From the NCBI GenBank assembly GCA_973895155.1, contig OZ316894.1:15748001-15812000 (forward strand): DNA of 64,000 nt, given 5' to 3'. This stretch comes from Marsupella aquatica (taxonomy: Eukaryota; Marchantiophyta). The number at the start of each line of letters is the position of its first letter. Position 1 is the first letter of the stretch. Below are positions 22,711 through 35,244 of the stretch, piece after piece. Below the pieces are notes generated by a model. The model was not told the origin of the DNA, did not search any database, and saw only the letters and a list, made by a program, of their open reading frames with translations. The position numbers were made by a program, and so were the translations under genes.

Positions 22711-23830
22711 CCACCTTGGGGGTGAGTCTCTATCCTAACCCTTCCCGCTCCTAGTCACCTTCCAATGTGTGTCAGCCCATCCCCAAGGGCGGAGAACAGG
22801 AGCAAAATAATACACCACAGAAATTAGTGTCGATTACTTTATCGTTGATTTCAATTTTGGAGCGTCGACCATGATCCACACTCGCTCTATTTATTGCGCA
22901 AGCTGTTTCTCAGCGTAGGATGACGTTATCGGAGTAGCAAAATCTATTTGCCGTCTGTTTTGTGCAGACTCGTGGCGGGCTTGTTTCTGCCTTGGTACTT
23001 CTGGTCCAATCGAGTACTCATGAATTGATGCTGGGGATCAGTGGGCAGGCAAGGCAGAGCCATCAATCAAATTCTAACATCGAACGGTGCTGAGCATTCC
23101 ATCTCAACCATTCATAGTTGGGCCATGGATTGAGGAACTGATCATCGGAGACTAATTAGATTTGCCTTGACCGTAAACATCTTTCTTGTCAAATTTGCTC
23201 GCAGTGTGTTGAAAATCTATTCAGCAGTTATATCTTTGAATTAAACAATAATGACCGGCAGTATGACTGTTAAGATTTATTCAACAGTGATAGATGTAAA
23301 TTCAATCAAAGATGAATTCAACGATAACGATTCTTCCCGCTTCTGGTACTGCCCTGAAGGAGCGCGGCATCGTTCTTGAGAAGAGATTTGAGTCAATCTT
23401 AGTGAGACTATGGTACACATTTTGCTGCATTCCAACTCCTGGGCTCCTTAATTCAATGTCTTGACCAAGTTTAGGTTCAATTTGAGTTTTAAAGTGACCC
23501 CATCGTAAATCGCAGAGTTTGTGTTTCGATTCGGAGCGCAGGTCGAAGCCATGGATCCCTACTGAGCCTGATGAGGGACAGAAGGGCACGTGCCTTTTCA
23601 GAGGCTCAATCCTGTACCCTCTAGCATTAATTCTGTAATGAGGACTGGATCCAGAATGAACAGAAGAATCCACTAGCGAAGGGATTTCTCACTCGCATAA
23701 TACAGACTATTCGTCACCGGCTCAGCTTGGTTTGAGCCAGTCAGAGTGCCGATATCCTTTGTCCAATCTTTACGGAAGCCCACGAAGCGAATGGTAGATC
23801 ACTAGCCAACACTGTCTTGCAGCTCCACCT

Positions 23831-24180
23831 CTATACAGTCTTGCGGGAGGCTGGGTGGACGATAGGTTCTCCTTTGGAATCTTTCAAGGAAAATAAATTG
23901 AGAATCTCCGTTACGGTTTTGTGAGATCCCTTAGCCGCTATCAAGGTATCGAGTATTTGAGTGAAATGCACTGCACTCGACTGATGAAGGTTGGCATATC
24001 CATCAAGAAGCACAAAAGGAGTTTCAGGCTGTTTGAGGGTATCATTTAATTGCGAATGGCTCTAGTGTAAATTTCTTGATCGAGAAGCTTCTTTAGAATC
24101 TTGGACGCAGGCAAAGTGACAAGATTACTGTTCCCCACCTGTGACATTGGGTATTTGGGTGTCAGCCTGAAACAAGAGCG
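23831..24180 (-). pseudogene. Unidentified coding-like relic
   Basis: From about 24175 downwards the minus strand reads LTPKYPMSQVGNSNLV, KILKKLLDQEIYTRAIRN, then after a one-base shift near 24050 PFVLLDGYANLHQSSAVHFT and TEILNLFSLKD, ending near 23831. The amino-acid composition looks like real protein and the two frames join naturally. I do not recognise the family. It could be a gene fragment, or chance. Confidence 0.3.
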
Positions 24181-25498
24181 GCTATCAGATCCTATCAGAT
24201 CCTATTACATCGTTTGCCCACATTTCTGGAGGATAAAGAAGGGCTTGTCAGCGGAGTGATCGCATTACCGACTGCTGTCCTCATGGAGTCAAGGACACCA
24301 CTACATTTGTGGGGTACCCCATTGTGTCTACGGTAATACAAACCATGTACTTTTTAGATTGGGGTTTGGATGGACCTCGGCTGCATGCTGACCATGCATT
24401 CGCAAGTTGAGGGACATAAACAAAAGTACAAGTGGACAAGGGAAGATAATGATGCCTTTTCCATCCATATTTAAGGTGGTTATGGTGGGTGAAAACTCGA
24501 TCATCATGTCATGAAGAGAAACGAGGAGCCGAAAAGTTGAGGAGAAGACAAACTGCCTGGCCTTTAATTACTAGTTCATGCAGCTGCAAAAAAGTGCTCC
24601 TGTCAAAGTGGAGGCGATCGCGATTGACACGACGATAACACTACACGATAGAGAGCCAACAGCATCCAAGTAGTATCTATACGAATCCCATAAGCGGATG
24701 TGATGACGACGCCCCTAAAAATAACCCAAACGGTCGTGGCTTGTGGCCCACAGGTTCCAGCGTGAAGATCATCATTCTCTGTTAGGTCATTAGGTTTATT
24801 CGTTCGTCTTGCTTGTCCTCTCCCGTAATAATTACACCCTGCGTGCACCCCTGCACCCCTGCAGCCCTGCTGCTGCGCTCTCATATGCTGTACTCCTCCA
24901 CTCTCCGTGCGGTTGACGCACTGTAGCTAGCCAGCAATTGAGAGTTGAGTTCGTTGCAACGCAAGGTTTCTTTCTTCCACCAGACCCAAGATTGGAACCT
25001 GCTTCAAGACTTGCTCTCCGAGAAACCCCGGGAAACCCCGAAGCATTCTTTGTTCAGGAGACTTACGGTGCAAGCCGTGATTACGATTCCTCATGTCACG
25101 AACTTTGACATGGCTTAGATTCTGACAATCTGTATTGGCCGCTGATAGACCTGGCGCAATCAATCACCGAAATTCCCGTTTGCTGTGGTATATTTCGGGC
25201 TGTGATTGGCGGCGCGTGGGGCACTCGAGTCTCTTGTCCTGTTGGCGGAGTCAGGATCGGAGGGAAGTTTGATGTGCAAATTTCCGTCGAGGGAATGGGT
25301 TCGCCAAGCTATAGGGGCTCTCCTTGTCGACATTTGCTCGAGATCTTGAGATCTTCAGCACGCAAGAGCTGACGAATTGAGTCCTTCAAAGCTTCTTGTC
25401 TGCCACTTGTGTCTGCGTTGCCTGCCAAGGCAGCCTTGGCGACTGCCTTAATTCTTCTCTCCGGCCAGCCACCCAGCCACCCAGCCGGCCGGCCGGCT

Positions 25499-28400
25499 AT
25501 GGACGAGGCCACGTTGCGGTCAAATGGAAGGGCTGCGACCATTCGATCCGGAGACCCTATGGTATGTCTTCTTGAAGTTGATTTGTTCAGTATGGTATCA
25601 ATAGCTATAGCGGTCTCCTATTATAAGTTTTCGTTGACCACGACCCATAGTAACCAGGCTATCCACTGCTTTCAATCCCGTTTGCATTGGTTCGTGCATA
25701 GATTTACGTGCAATGGTCCTTGGGGCTTTCACTCCAGGAAGTCCAGGTATTCCACCTGCGGTATTCGCACGGTCGAAATGGAGTCTGTATTTCTTGCCTC
25801 ATTTACTGTAGTGTACAATTTGAGCACTTCTTTGTGTTCTTGTCCATTCTTTTGGTTAGTAGCTAAATTCTTGAATGGGTGCCGCCTGCGCCTTAGTCAA
25901 CCATGAGTAGATTTGCCTGAGGGGAGCATTCTTTGCGAGATTCGTCGTGGTTTTTCCAAGCCAGTTTGATTTGCTGGTTTGGCCGCGTTGGCTAACTTAA
26001 TGCCTTTTCTGAAAGATCGTTCTGTGTTTGCCGCTTCCAGTCTCCTCTGCGCCCAGATTACAGAAGTGTCTCAAAGAAAGCGTCGGAGGTAATGGGAAAG
26101 GTCAGCGAAGAAACAAAGGTAGCTACTGTAGCGGCCAATCCTTACTTGCCGAAAAATAGGCTTGGACTTTTTTCTGAATTAGTTCCGGAAGGTCCATTGC
26201 CACTAGAAGATGCTACTAGGCTGCACAACTTGATCCGCTGAGAAATTCTCTCATTCTAGAAATTCTCTCATGAGAAATTCTAGAAATTCTAGGATTGCCC
26301 AAAGTAAGCTTGGAAAGCTTTTAAGCTTTGAAGCATGAGAGCAGAAACAGCTGAAGCGGGCCGCCTTCTTTTGTTGTTGAACCTTGAAGTCGAGCTGTCT
26401 ATCGATTATTTCGCAAAGGAATTGAATCGCCTTGTGTGTTTGCGTATCCCACTTTGCCGGGTCTGCAGTAGCGAGGACCAGACCCACTAGCGAACCTTCG
26501 GTGGGGAAGGTTGGTCGTTTCTTTGCAGGAGCACTTCCTAACGTGCCTTTTGATCCTGGACACAGGGATCTACTCGCTCACATAGGCCTCTGACGGTGTA
26601 TAGGTTGGTGCGCGGGATAGTTTGTCTCATCACTCTGGTGTCAACGGCGTTCGTTTCTGTTGTTATGCTCGCTCCAATCGTATTTGTCATACTTCGGGCT
26701 TTTGCGGTGCACACAAGCAGGAGATTGTCCGCTGTGATATTTGGACAGTGGCTGGCGTTGTGGCCGTATTTGTTTGAGAAGATTAACGGCACCAATGTGA
26801 TCTTTTCTGGGGACAAGGTTCCAAATGGAGAACGTGTGATGGTGATGTGCAACCATCGCACGGAGGTGGACTGGATGTATATATGGAATCTTGCTCTGCG
26901 GAAAGGGCGGATTGGCTCTTGCAAATATGCCATGAAGAGTAGTGTTCGCAATATACCAATCTTCGGTTGGGCTTTTCATGTCCTCGAATTTCTTCTTCTT
27001 GATAGGAATTGGGAGCACGATAAGCCTGTGATTGAAACCTACCTCAGGAGTTTCAAAAATCCTGGTGACCCGTTTTGGTTTGTACTTTTTCCCGAGGGTA
27101 CCGATTTCACGTAATCTCTCTCCCCACATTTCTCTGTCACTCCTTGTATTCTCTGGTTTTTTTGTTTATTCGCAGATCTTGCCGGATGTTTCGTGTAGCC
27201 CAGGAGTTTGCGTTATGCTGGCGAGGTTGCATGGTTGCGAAACTGATCAATTGTATAGCAATTTCAAAGCACGTTCATCAATCCTTCTTATGAATACTCT
27301 TGCTCTGTTGGTCGCGCATTACCCCAAGGTGTTCTGATACCCTCCTCGTGCAAGCGAAACTGGGTTTTTATTTCTCATTGACTATCGTTTCACTCTGTGC
27401 AGAGAACAGAAGTTGATCAAAGGCAACAACTACGCCAAGGAGCTTGGTCTCCCCGGAAATTTACGACATGTACTCCTACCACGGACACGAGGATTTGTGG
27501 CCTGTATCCCACTTGTGCATCGGTCCCTAGACGCAGGTACCAGCCTCAATTTGCCGACCTAGATTTGCATGCGAAACATAACAAATGTGTTCTTCAAATT
27601 GTGATCGTGGCGTTGCTTGGCTAAAATAAAAATCTGTTAAGTGAGTTGGAGAAACTAGCTAAATCTGAAAGGGACGAGGAGCCCTCGTCTTGAAGGCTTG
27701 TATTTTAAGGCTATAATTTTTTTTGTTCCGCTTTAATCGCTGAAAGATAGTCCTTCTAACGTCAAATGTCTATGGGACTGCTCTGCATTGTTTTATGGAA
27801 GGTTATCAGTGATGCAGTTAGTCAAAACTTTCAAGAAATTTTGCAGCAAGAATATGTCGCCGTGTGGATTCCCCTCGAATGTTTTGGAGCTCAATTTTCT
27901 TTCTTTATCGTTGTGGGGAACAGACGGCGATGTTTAGAACAAAGTGATGCCTAACTTAATTCTCCGAGGCGGAAGTCGTACCCATTTAGGCACACTTGTG
28001 AATTAGAGTGACGTCATAGCCTTTTGTTTTTGGAGTCAACTTTTACCATCAGTATCATGGTTCTCTAGCGGCGATGTTGTCAATCGGAAGTCACCCACTC
28101 ACCCAAGCTATTGATCATTGTTCTAATTGACTCGCAGTTTATGACCTTACAATTGCATATAAGTACCGCTGCCCACTATTCATTGATAACCTCTTTGGAA
28201 TCGATCCTGCTGAGGTTCATATTAATGTTTGTCGCATTTCCATGGAGGACATACCAACTTCAGAAGAGGAAGCTTCATCCTGGTTGTATGATCGTTTTTA
28301 CCAGAAAGACAAGCTTTTGACTGAATTCAACAAGGACGGCTGCTTTCCAAACGGGATTGATGAAGGAGAGCTAGATACAAGAGCATTTCTCCTTAGGTCA

Positions 28401-28562
28401 GGAGGGTTCGTGATAAGTACCATCACAGTGTTGAGGTACGCCCTGTTCCATTACACATGGTTACAAGTATATGTGGCGTTCAGTGTGGTCCTCCTCTCGG
28501 CTGTGACTTTCTTCAACTACAAATCAATGCCAGCAGACGATGACGACGGAGGCTCCAGCTAG
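25499..28562 (+). CDS. LPAT4/5: 1-acyl-sn-glycerol-3-phosphate acyltransferase, LPAT4/5 type
   Basis: Four exons: 25499-25561, 26566-27110, 27403-27536 and 28138-28562. Phases agree (0, 2, 1) and the product is 388 residues, close to the 375-378 of Arabidopsis LPAT5/LPAT4. It transfers an acyl chain to lysophosphatidic acid to make phosphatidic acid, probably in the ER membrane. Visible features are an N-terminal hydrophobic segment ([20 protein letters not shown]), the catalytic NHRTEVD motif (H118, D123), the FPEGT motif (about 196-200), PRTRGF after the third junction, and two C-terminal hydrophobic stretches. Exon 1 (21 residues, donor GTATGT) is inferred: exon 2 has no ATG before the domain and an in-frame stop just before its acceptor. 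The exon 1 assignment is the weakest part. Confidence 0.9.
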
Positions 28563-31500
28563 TTGTAGAAATTACAGGATCCACCATGAAGATTATTTAT
28601 CTGCACCATGGCGACACCGTGGACTGAAATTCCAATGAACAGGACAGTCCTTCTTTGATGGCCCCTAGACACTCTATCGTCTACAATACCTTAAGGGATA
28701 TGGAAGGGAGTGCAACTGTACTTGTATACCGTTTGAAGATGTGCGTCACTTCGGTTGTTTCCTTCGAAGTGCCTACCAGATTCTTCTGAAGTTTATAGAC
28801 GGCTTGAAGACAAAGGTCAAAATTGGAGGCATTAGTTTCAGCCCTGGCTTCATACAGGTACAGAATTAGCTTATAGATTGTGAAGCCGTTCCAGTTTTAG
28901 AATTTCCTTTCATTTTTTAAGTTGGTTATACCAGTGCAGGAATCGTGTAACATGAGAGACTGCAATTCATGCTAAAATTGTAGGTTAAAACGGGTTTCAC
29001 ATTGAAGGAATGCTTTACCCGGTCAAAAGTTCATCTGTATCACCTTTGTAATTAATAATTCATTCATGTGGAAGGATATTGTACCCAGGCGTTGAAGCAA
29101 CTCGTGTCTAACATTTTGTTCTTGACGGAGGAGTTCATTACTGATGTACAACCAACTTATGCAGTAGTTCGCGTGGGAGCTCGCCAGCTTTTGTACCCCT
29201 TGGAAAGGAAGGATGAATTTGACTGCTCATAAATACACTTGAGTGACTGGGAGCTCTGCTACCCAAGGATCATAATGATGGTCATGTCAAGAATAGTCGG
29301 TGCGTGACAAACATGTTCATTTAATCCAACGAAGGGCAGATCGAGAACGAAACTCAGGAACGGATTAGGCAAGCTGCTACCATTTCAAAGAATGACTTAT
29401 GCATGAATGAACTCGTAGTAGGAGCATGGGATTGTAATTTCCCTTACTGCAGCATTTGAACAGATATATAAAGCTCTATCTGTTATGGTGTTTACGGCAA
29501 TGCGCTAGGTAGCGAAAGCTCGTGCCGTGGGAGATTAAATTTGCACCGAAGGTAGTCGGCATACCGTGTACCTTTGGCGGAGATACCACGTAAAATGTAT
29601 TGTTCCGAAAGAAGCATGTCGGAGACACATCCTATGTTGACCATTGCTGAGTCGATACTATGAGTGTGAAACAGTTCTAAAAGAAGCCGGGAACTATCAC
29701 ATTTCTCGTTGGATAAAATCTGCTTACGCTAAGGCACGATTAACCTGGACCTCCCCCGCGTCATGATCAGGCTCATCAAACTTATTTGCTTACAATCTAT
29801 TGTTTGCAACAATAACTACTTGTTGAGCACAGAGAATGTTTTTACTCAACTGGGTCCTCTATGATGATCATCATAAGAAGATTCATGGGGGCGGAGAGTC
29901 ACCATCTTTGTTAATTCACATGGCACTGACAAAAATTTGAGACTTATGACATCTACCAGTCTTGAGAAGAGTGCCTGAGAAATCTGATAAGTAGCCATCA
30001 ATCCCACTCATGGAGAATGATAACTATCGTACGACGTTTTCCCATATTTTGTCGATAATTGTTCTGACGATTGGCAAGCCTCGTACCATAGACGTTGTGA
30101 TAATAACATTGAAAGAACCAAGTTTACACAAGATACATATCAATCAGCCTCGTAGAAAGTTGGTTCTGAGGTGTTTTCAAATATAAACGTAACATTGGTG
30201 TCTGCAAATTCTACCGACAGAAAGTTGCATTATTCATTCAACGTGGTGGAAATAGCAATCAATAACCAGCATGCAGTTTAGAACTCTCATTTGACCATGT
30301 AGGCTCTCACTTTAAAAGCTAACGATCCCATCCGCGTTATTATGCAATCAGATTACGATGCCAGCATTTGTCTATCGGCGACTGTCGTAGCGTTATCTTC
30401 CACCAGTCACTCTAGTGGACTTTCTTGCTCGTACCAACCTGAAGTACCCACTCTAATCCTCGTCCACGCTGGAATATAATATTCGGAGTGAGTTCTGTAG
30501 CCTTCTTGGAACAACACGAGTAAGATAGGAGCCCGCATCTCGTCCCAAACGGTGATGGTCATTCCAGACATTTGAGGTAGATAGGGTGATCATGGTAATT
30601 GAAGCTGTTCACACATGCAAAATTGACTGTTATTTTGCTTTGTTGGCAGGACGGAATGGCACTCAACGAAGTGAGCAAAGCATGTGTGCCTTACCAGCCC
30701 ATCTACGTGAGAGACAAACTGGACTGCAAAAAGCTGCAATAATCTTAAAATGATAGTGACGTTCGTTCCAACCGTAATGCCAAACTTTTCCCTTACTGGA
30801 GCCAAAGGTGACAGGCCCCGGGAGAACCCAACTCAGTACGGCTAGCCTGGGGACCTTGATAGGTAAGAGGCAGGGCCATCAGTCAACTGGTCAGAACAAG
30901 AACAGGAACGAACAGGACCAAGATGAGCTGACAGCAGACTTCGTCCACAGGCCGGTCGTATATTTAAGGGCGGATAAAAGGTCATGGAAACTTTGCACCA
31001 ATAACCATCAAACGTAGGCACGACAAGCATGTCCAGCAGATTGATAATTGGGTACTTTCAATCAGACACATGACAACGTCTGAAGCAACCCAGTGGCAGC
31101 TTACACTATCTACAAGGCCCACACTCAATCTCATTGGCACACCTTAACAGAAGCGAGTGCAGATCTTCCACACTTTAGTACATAATTCACATTGTATACT
31201 AGTATTTCCTGCTCATGTGAAATCGAAGACTGCTATCGTCGGATATAAATATTGCTTTGAGAAATACCGAGCAAACTTAACATCTGAAAATTGCAGCATT
31301 CAGAGTATAATGCGTACGCAAAACGTATCCTATCAATTCAATCGAAGTCCAGGCACGTAGGGTGAACATATGCACACAAATAGCTAATCTACTAAGCTGG
31401 AGTGAAAAAGCCTTGTTCGCTGTCCAAAAAATGGTCACACACTATAAGTTTACACGTCTGGCCGACAATAGCAAAAGCGTGATAACTTACCCACAGTAAG

Positions 31501-31680
31501 CCCTTGTAGTACTTTCTCTAGTATGTAATAACCACCTCGTCAAGCGACCCAACGCACATCAAAGGCTGTTCATCAACGAAAAGATAGTGGAGAGATCATG
31601 CCGGAGAAGCAATTCCTCCCCGTTAACATCCCATCCGCCGAATTCAAGAATAGGCCCATGTCTGTTTTAGTGGAAATTCA
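28563..31680. other. Interval between convergent LPAT and VTI1 genes
   Basis: Both flanking genes end here, so the outer parts are 3' UTRs. The middle has no open frame with recognisable content, no terminal repeats and no RNA gene that I could identify. Confidence 0.45.
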
Positions 31681-32343
31681 CTACTTGAATTTAAAATAGA
31701 GTACCAGGAGAATAACAAATATGAGGGTGACAATAAGACCCCAACCGATCATTTTGTTCCGATTCATTAGTCGGGTCATGCTGACGAGAATTCGCCTACT
31801 TTTGCCAACGTTGTCATCGACATCATTCATTGTGTCCCGAGTATGCAGAAGAGTCTGTCGCTGCGAATGCAGATCAGCTAAGATTGATACGCCAAGAGAT
31901 TCAGTCTCTAAAAGAGTTCTTTTACTGTCCTTGATCCGGTCTCCAGACTGGTTCAATCGTTCCGTCGCTGTCAATAACCTTGTTCTTTGATCAGCGGACA
32001 AAGTGTCCGAGTCTGCCATCCCTCCCTCCATCAATTCGTCTCTGGCGGCAAAGCCATCCCTAGCTGCTAACGTCTTCTTTGCCTCCCGCTTCAAATTGGT
32101 CAAATCAGCTTTGTGCGCCCGTAACCCGGCAAGAAGGGTAGCTTTCTGTGTGGGAGGCAAATTTCGCGCCTCCAGATCCATCCTTCGTATCAAGGACTCC
32201 GCCTCATCGAGCCCATTCTTGATCTCAACAAGCATCTGTTTCTTCTCTTCTCCATTGGCAAGAGCACTCGACACGCACTTCCGAGAGATTTTATCGGACA
32301 GCTCGAAGTACTGCCTTTCATAGCTGTCGTACGTCTCACTCAT
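31681..32343 (-). CDS. VTI1: Vesicle transport v-SNARE, VTI1 family (Qb-SNARE)
   Basis: A 220-residue protein in one uninterrupted exon. Start MSETYDSYERQYFELS aligns with the start of plant VTI11/VTI12; an in-frame upstream extension is ignored because the family starts here. The N-terminal three-helix region contains MDLEARNLPPTQKA. The Qb-SNARE motif follows (about 125-190, with LHSQRQTLLHTRDTM and its central Gln, then VDDNVGKSRRIL). A C-terminal membrane anchor (about 198-218, IGWGLIVTLIFVILLVLY) ends in a short tail. VTI1 proteins act in trans-Golgi, prevacuolar and vacuolar fusion. The gene is intronless here, whereas Arabidopsis VTI genes are spliced as far as I recall, so intron loss or retroposition is possible. 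The frame is intact and looks functional. Confidence 0.93.
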   Translation of the reverse strand: MSETYDSYERQYFELSDKISRKCVSSALANGEEKKQMLVEIKNGLDEAESLIRRMDLEARNLPPTQKATLLAGLRAHKADLTNLKREAKKTLAARDGFAARDELMEGGMADSDTLSADQRTRLLTATERLNQSGDRIKDSKRTLLETESLGVSILADLHSQRQTLLHTRDTMNDVDDNVGKSRRILVSMTRLMNRNKMIGWGLIVTLIFVILLVLYFKFK

Positions 32344-34933
32344 CTTATCACAAACACGGCTGCTGCAGAGAGGCAACTTCAGTAGAGCAGAACGTGACAT
32401 GCATAAATACACAAGAAAACACCACCAAGGAAAATTGCTCGGAAAGCAAATTTACTCCAGAGGAGGTTACAGGACCAAAATCACCCCAATTAGGTCATCC
32501 ATGGTTCGAGGGAAAATACAGTACCTCGTGTGAATTGACCAGTTTCCGCACCCGAACAAGGGATGCAGTGTTATGTCACCTCCCGCGCAACTTCAAGATG
32601 AGAGTGGCGTCAATCAACCAAACGCATCCCTAGAAACTCCCGTGAAATAGGTGTCCTCGATCTCAGCAGAAAAGATCTCAGCATCAAGCACTAGCAGAAG
32701 CCCGTGTGCTAAATTCGAGGGCCCTATCGCAAAAACTATTCTCCTTCCGCGCCACTCCCAGCGACTGGCCAAGCGATCAAACATCAACAGCAATTCACAC
32801 GGAGATGGATAGAAGCTACAGTAGCACGGCGCTAAACAGGATGATACCGTGGGACTAAATTCATAGCCGAGACAAAAGACTGTACAAGCGAAAGACTGTA
32901 AAAGAGTGGGAGGGAATCCAGAGTCAGCCAAAGACAGAGAGGGGGGTGTCCTCTCAATACTTTCGAATGATCAGGCACTCAAATCTGCAGAGAAGCGAGA
33001 TCCAACAATCGACGAAAAACACGGACGCGACGGATATCAGCACCCGCGAAGAAGAGCACGACCTCACCGTGTCAAAGGCGAAGGACGGAAGAAAGTCAAT
33101 AATGGACCAGTCACTTCGAGCAGACTTTACGGTGTTTCAAATGCGTGACGGTAACCTCCAGACTAGCGTAAGAACACGCGAATTGATCGATTGAAGCCGT
33201 CAGATCTGCTTTCGATGATCTGGAGAGGGCAATAGTATTGGGTCGCGGTAATTGCGCATAAAAATATGAATATAAGGTATTACTCAACACATCACTACAT
33301 ACCTCATAAATCTCATTAATTTGTTTAAATGAGTGAGTGCACACGAAACTAAAACCCATATGGATCCCCACTTTGTCTGTGAAGCCCAGATGGACTGGCA
33401 AAGCCTGGATGGACTTGTTCAAAACATTTAAGCTGACTCAGATAACACTGTTTACAGTTTCACTGAAATGTCACTTGTAAATGGTCTCCTTATCTTTTGC
33501 AGCCGGTTTCAATTACATTACGGAACCAATTTACCTGGTAACTTGACTACTTGATGACTTTAACCTGAAAGACGTCATGTCATTATTCAATATATATCAC
33601 TGTGACCTCTTGACTACTTTCTCCACAAGGTACTCAAAGTCGTAAGCTGTGATCCGCAACCGATTACTTTTCTTTTCGGTGTAAAGCAACAATTGCTTTA
33701 TGCAGACCATTGGGATGGGCAGGGACGATATCTCGGTCCATCTAGGCTTTTGTTTCGAGTGCACACAGTATATTATCAAATTTTGATATGTGATTACCGC
33801 TAGGGAATAGTATGGGGGATAGTATGTTCCAGTACCTCAGGAGATTGGCTGACTTACATGTGACTTACTTACTTACAGGATAATGGGAGTCTGATTTGGG
33901 GTTACTAGGTGGGGAAAACCCGACCAGCTGCAAGAGGGAAGTTTTTCTGAGCTTACTTGGAGGAGGTTTAGGCTAGAATTCATGCCCGGACCTCCATTAT
34001 AGTAAATAATATTGGTACAGAACCAAAGTTACCTGTGTGTAATGATTTTGATTTCTAGAGGCTTCTCCAATATCCATAGTCTCATGCTTGGAAAGCCCTG
34101 TTCGTTAATTGCTCCCACACTGTATTTACATACCATAAGGACGGCCTCGGCTGGGGTTCTGGACTAAATCTTGTTCCCAAATTGCTCAGAAAAACTTCAT
34201 GGTTGTCGCCGACAACTTTTCTTTTCACTTTCTGATTGCAGGATTACATCCTAGTAACCCTGTGCCTTGTTGAACTAAGACGTCATTTGCAACGACCGTA
34301 CAACCATGATTCATTCCATGCACACGTAGTCGACACAATCTCTACGTGGTTCACCTTTTCTCCAAGGCTACGTCCACACGAACACTCAAGTTTTACTTCA
34401 AGAGTAGACGAACACACATGCTCTCTCTCTTCCTCCTGTTGCTCTGTTACAATGAGTAAGCACCACACACCAGCGGCTTACACTAGCCCTGGTATATACA
34501 AGGTCACACACGACTAACCTAACCTCAGCTAAGATCCTAACTGTGGTTAGCCTAAGTGCCGTAACCTATGAGTCACAAGACTAAGAGCAATCCTTAACAT
34601 GCCTCATTATCCTATATGTAATTATTATTTGGGAAAAGGTTCATTGAAGCAAGACATGTCTGTTTCTTGCAGGAAGAGAAAAGATATTAAGAAAAAGGTT
34701 TCTTGGAGGAAGAGATGCCAGATCAAATCTGACCGAAGGACGTAGAGTGGTTGAGAAACGACAACCCCAGATGGCAAAGATGGGGCTTAGGTTATTACTT
34801 TTTCTCAACTTTCTCACAATCCAAGGTAGAGGAGACTCAATGTCTGCAGTTTGTTCTCCTTGTTCATAAGTAGGGATTAACAAAGTAAGAATCCATAATT
34901 TTTTGCTATCAGTAGTGGTTTCCATAGTGTGAC
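32344..34933. other. Upstream region of VTI1 and gene-free interval
   Basis: The part next to 32344 should contain the VTI1 promoter and leader. The remainder up to the Harbinger target duplication shows only short open frames of no recognised family and no repeats that I can define. Confidence 0.4.
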
Positions 34934-34936
34934 TTA
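34934..34936. repeat. TTA target-site duplication, left
   Basis: TTA directly precedes the left inverted repeat GAGCATCCGCACCGG. The same trinucleotide follows the right end at 39086-39088. A TTA/TAA trinucleotide duplication is the PIF/Harbinger signature. Confidence 0.85.
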
Positions 34937-35244
34937 GAGCATCCGCACCGGTTTCCAGGTGCGGCTCTGCCAAAGGGCAAATTACCCCGGAAGTTTGCGG
35001 GCCTGCATCTGGGTTTTGGCCCCACACGCAACGCGCGTTGCACCAGTGCCCACTAAAGGTGGCCTGGAAAGTTTCAGCCATGCGTTCGAACCGTATCACC
35101 CGGGTTTGAACCCACCAAACAGGAGCATTTTTGCGCAGATTTCTCAATATTGATACAAAACAAACTCCCAAACATTTCAAAAATGACATAGCTCATCTGC
35201 GCAAGAGAGCTTGACTCAATTTTCCAACAAGCGGAACTTGGACC

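Larger units (their letters stand above)
22422..25498. other. Interval without an intact gene; tandem duplication and a coding-like relic
   Basis: A 105-bp tandem duplication separated by an 18-20 base poly-C run lies at 22528-22710 (CATCTTGCACC...GGTCCATCCTGC twice). On the minus strand at about 24180-23830 a coding-like relic reads with one frameshift. Otherwise I see nothing supported. The last 100 bases are GC-rich (CCAGCCGGCCGGCCGG) and form the LPAT 5' leader. Confidence 0.45.

Noticed and set aside
23302-23673. 123-codon minus-strand open frame
   Set aside because: No motif, no neighbours in phase and no recognised family.
32344-32412. N-terminal extension of VTI1 from an upstream in-frame ATG at 32412
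   Set aside because: Plant VTI1 proteins begin at the MSE/MSD-YERQY start, and the extension has no family similarity.
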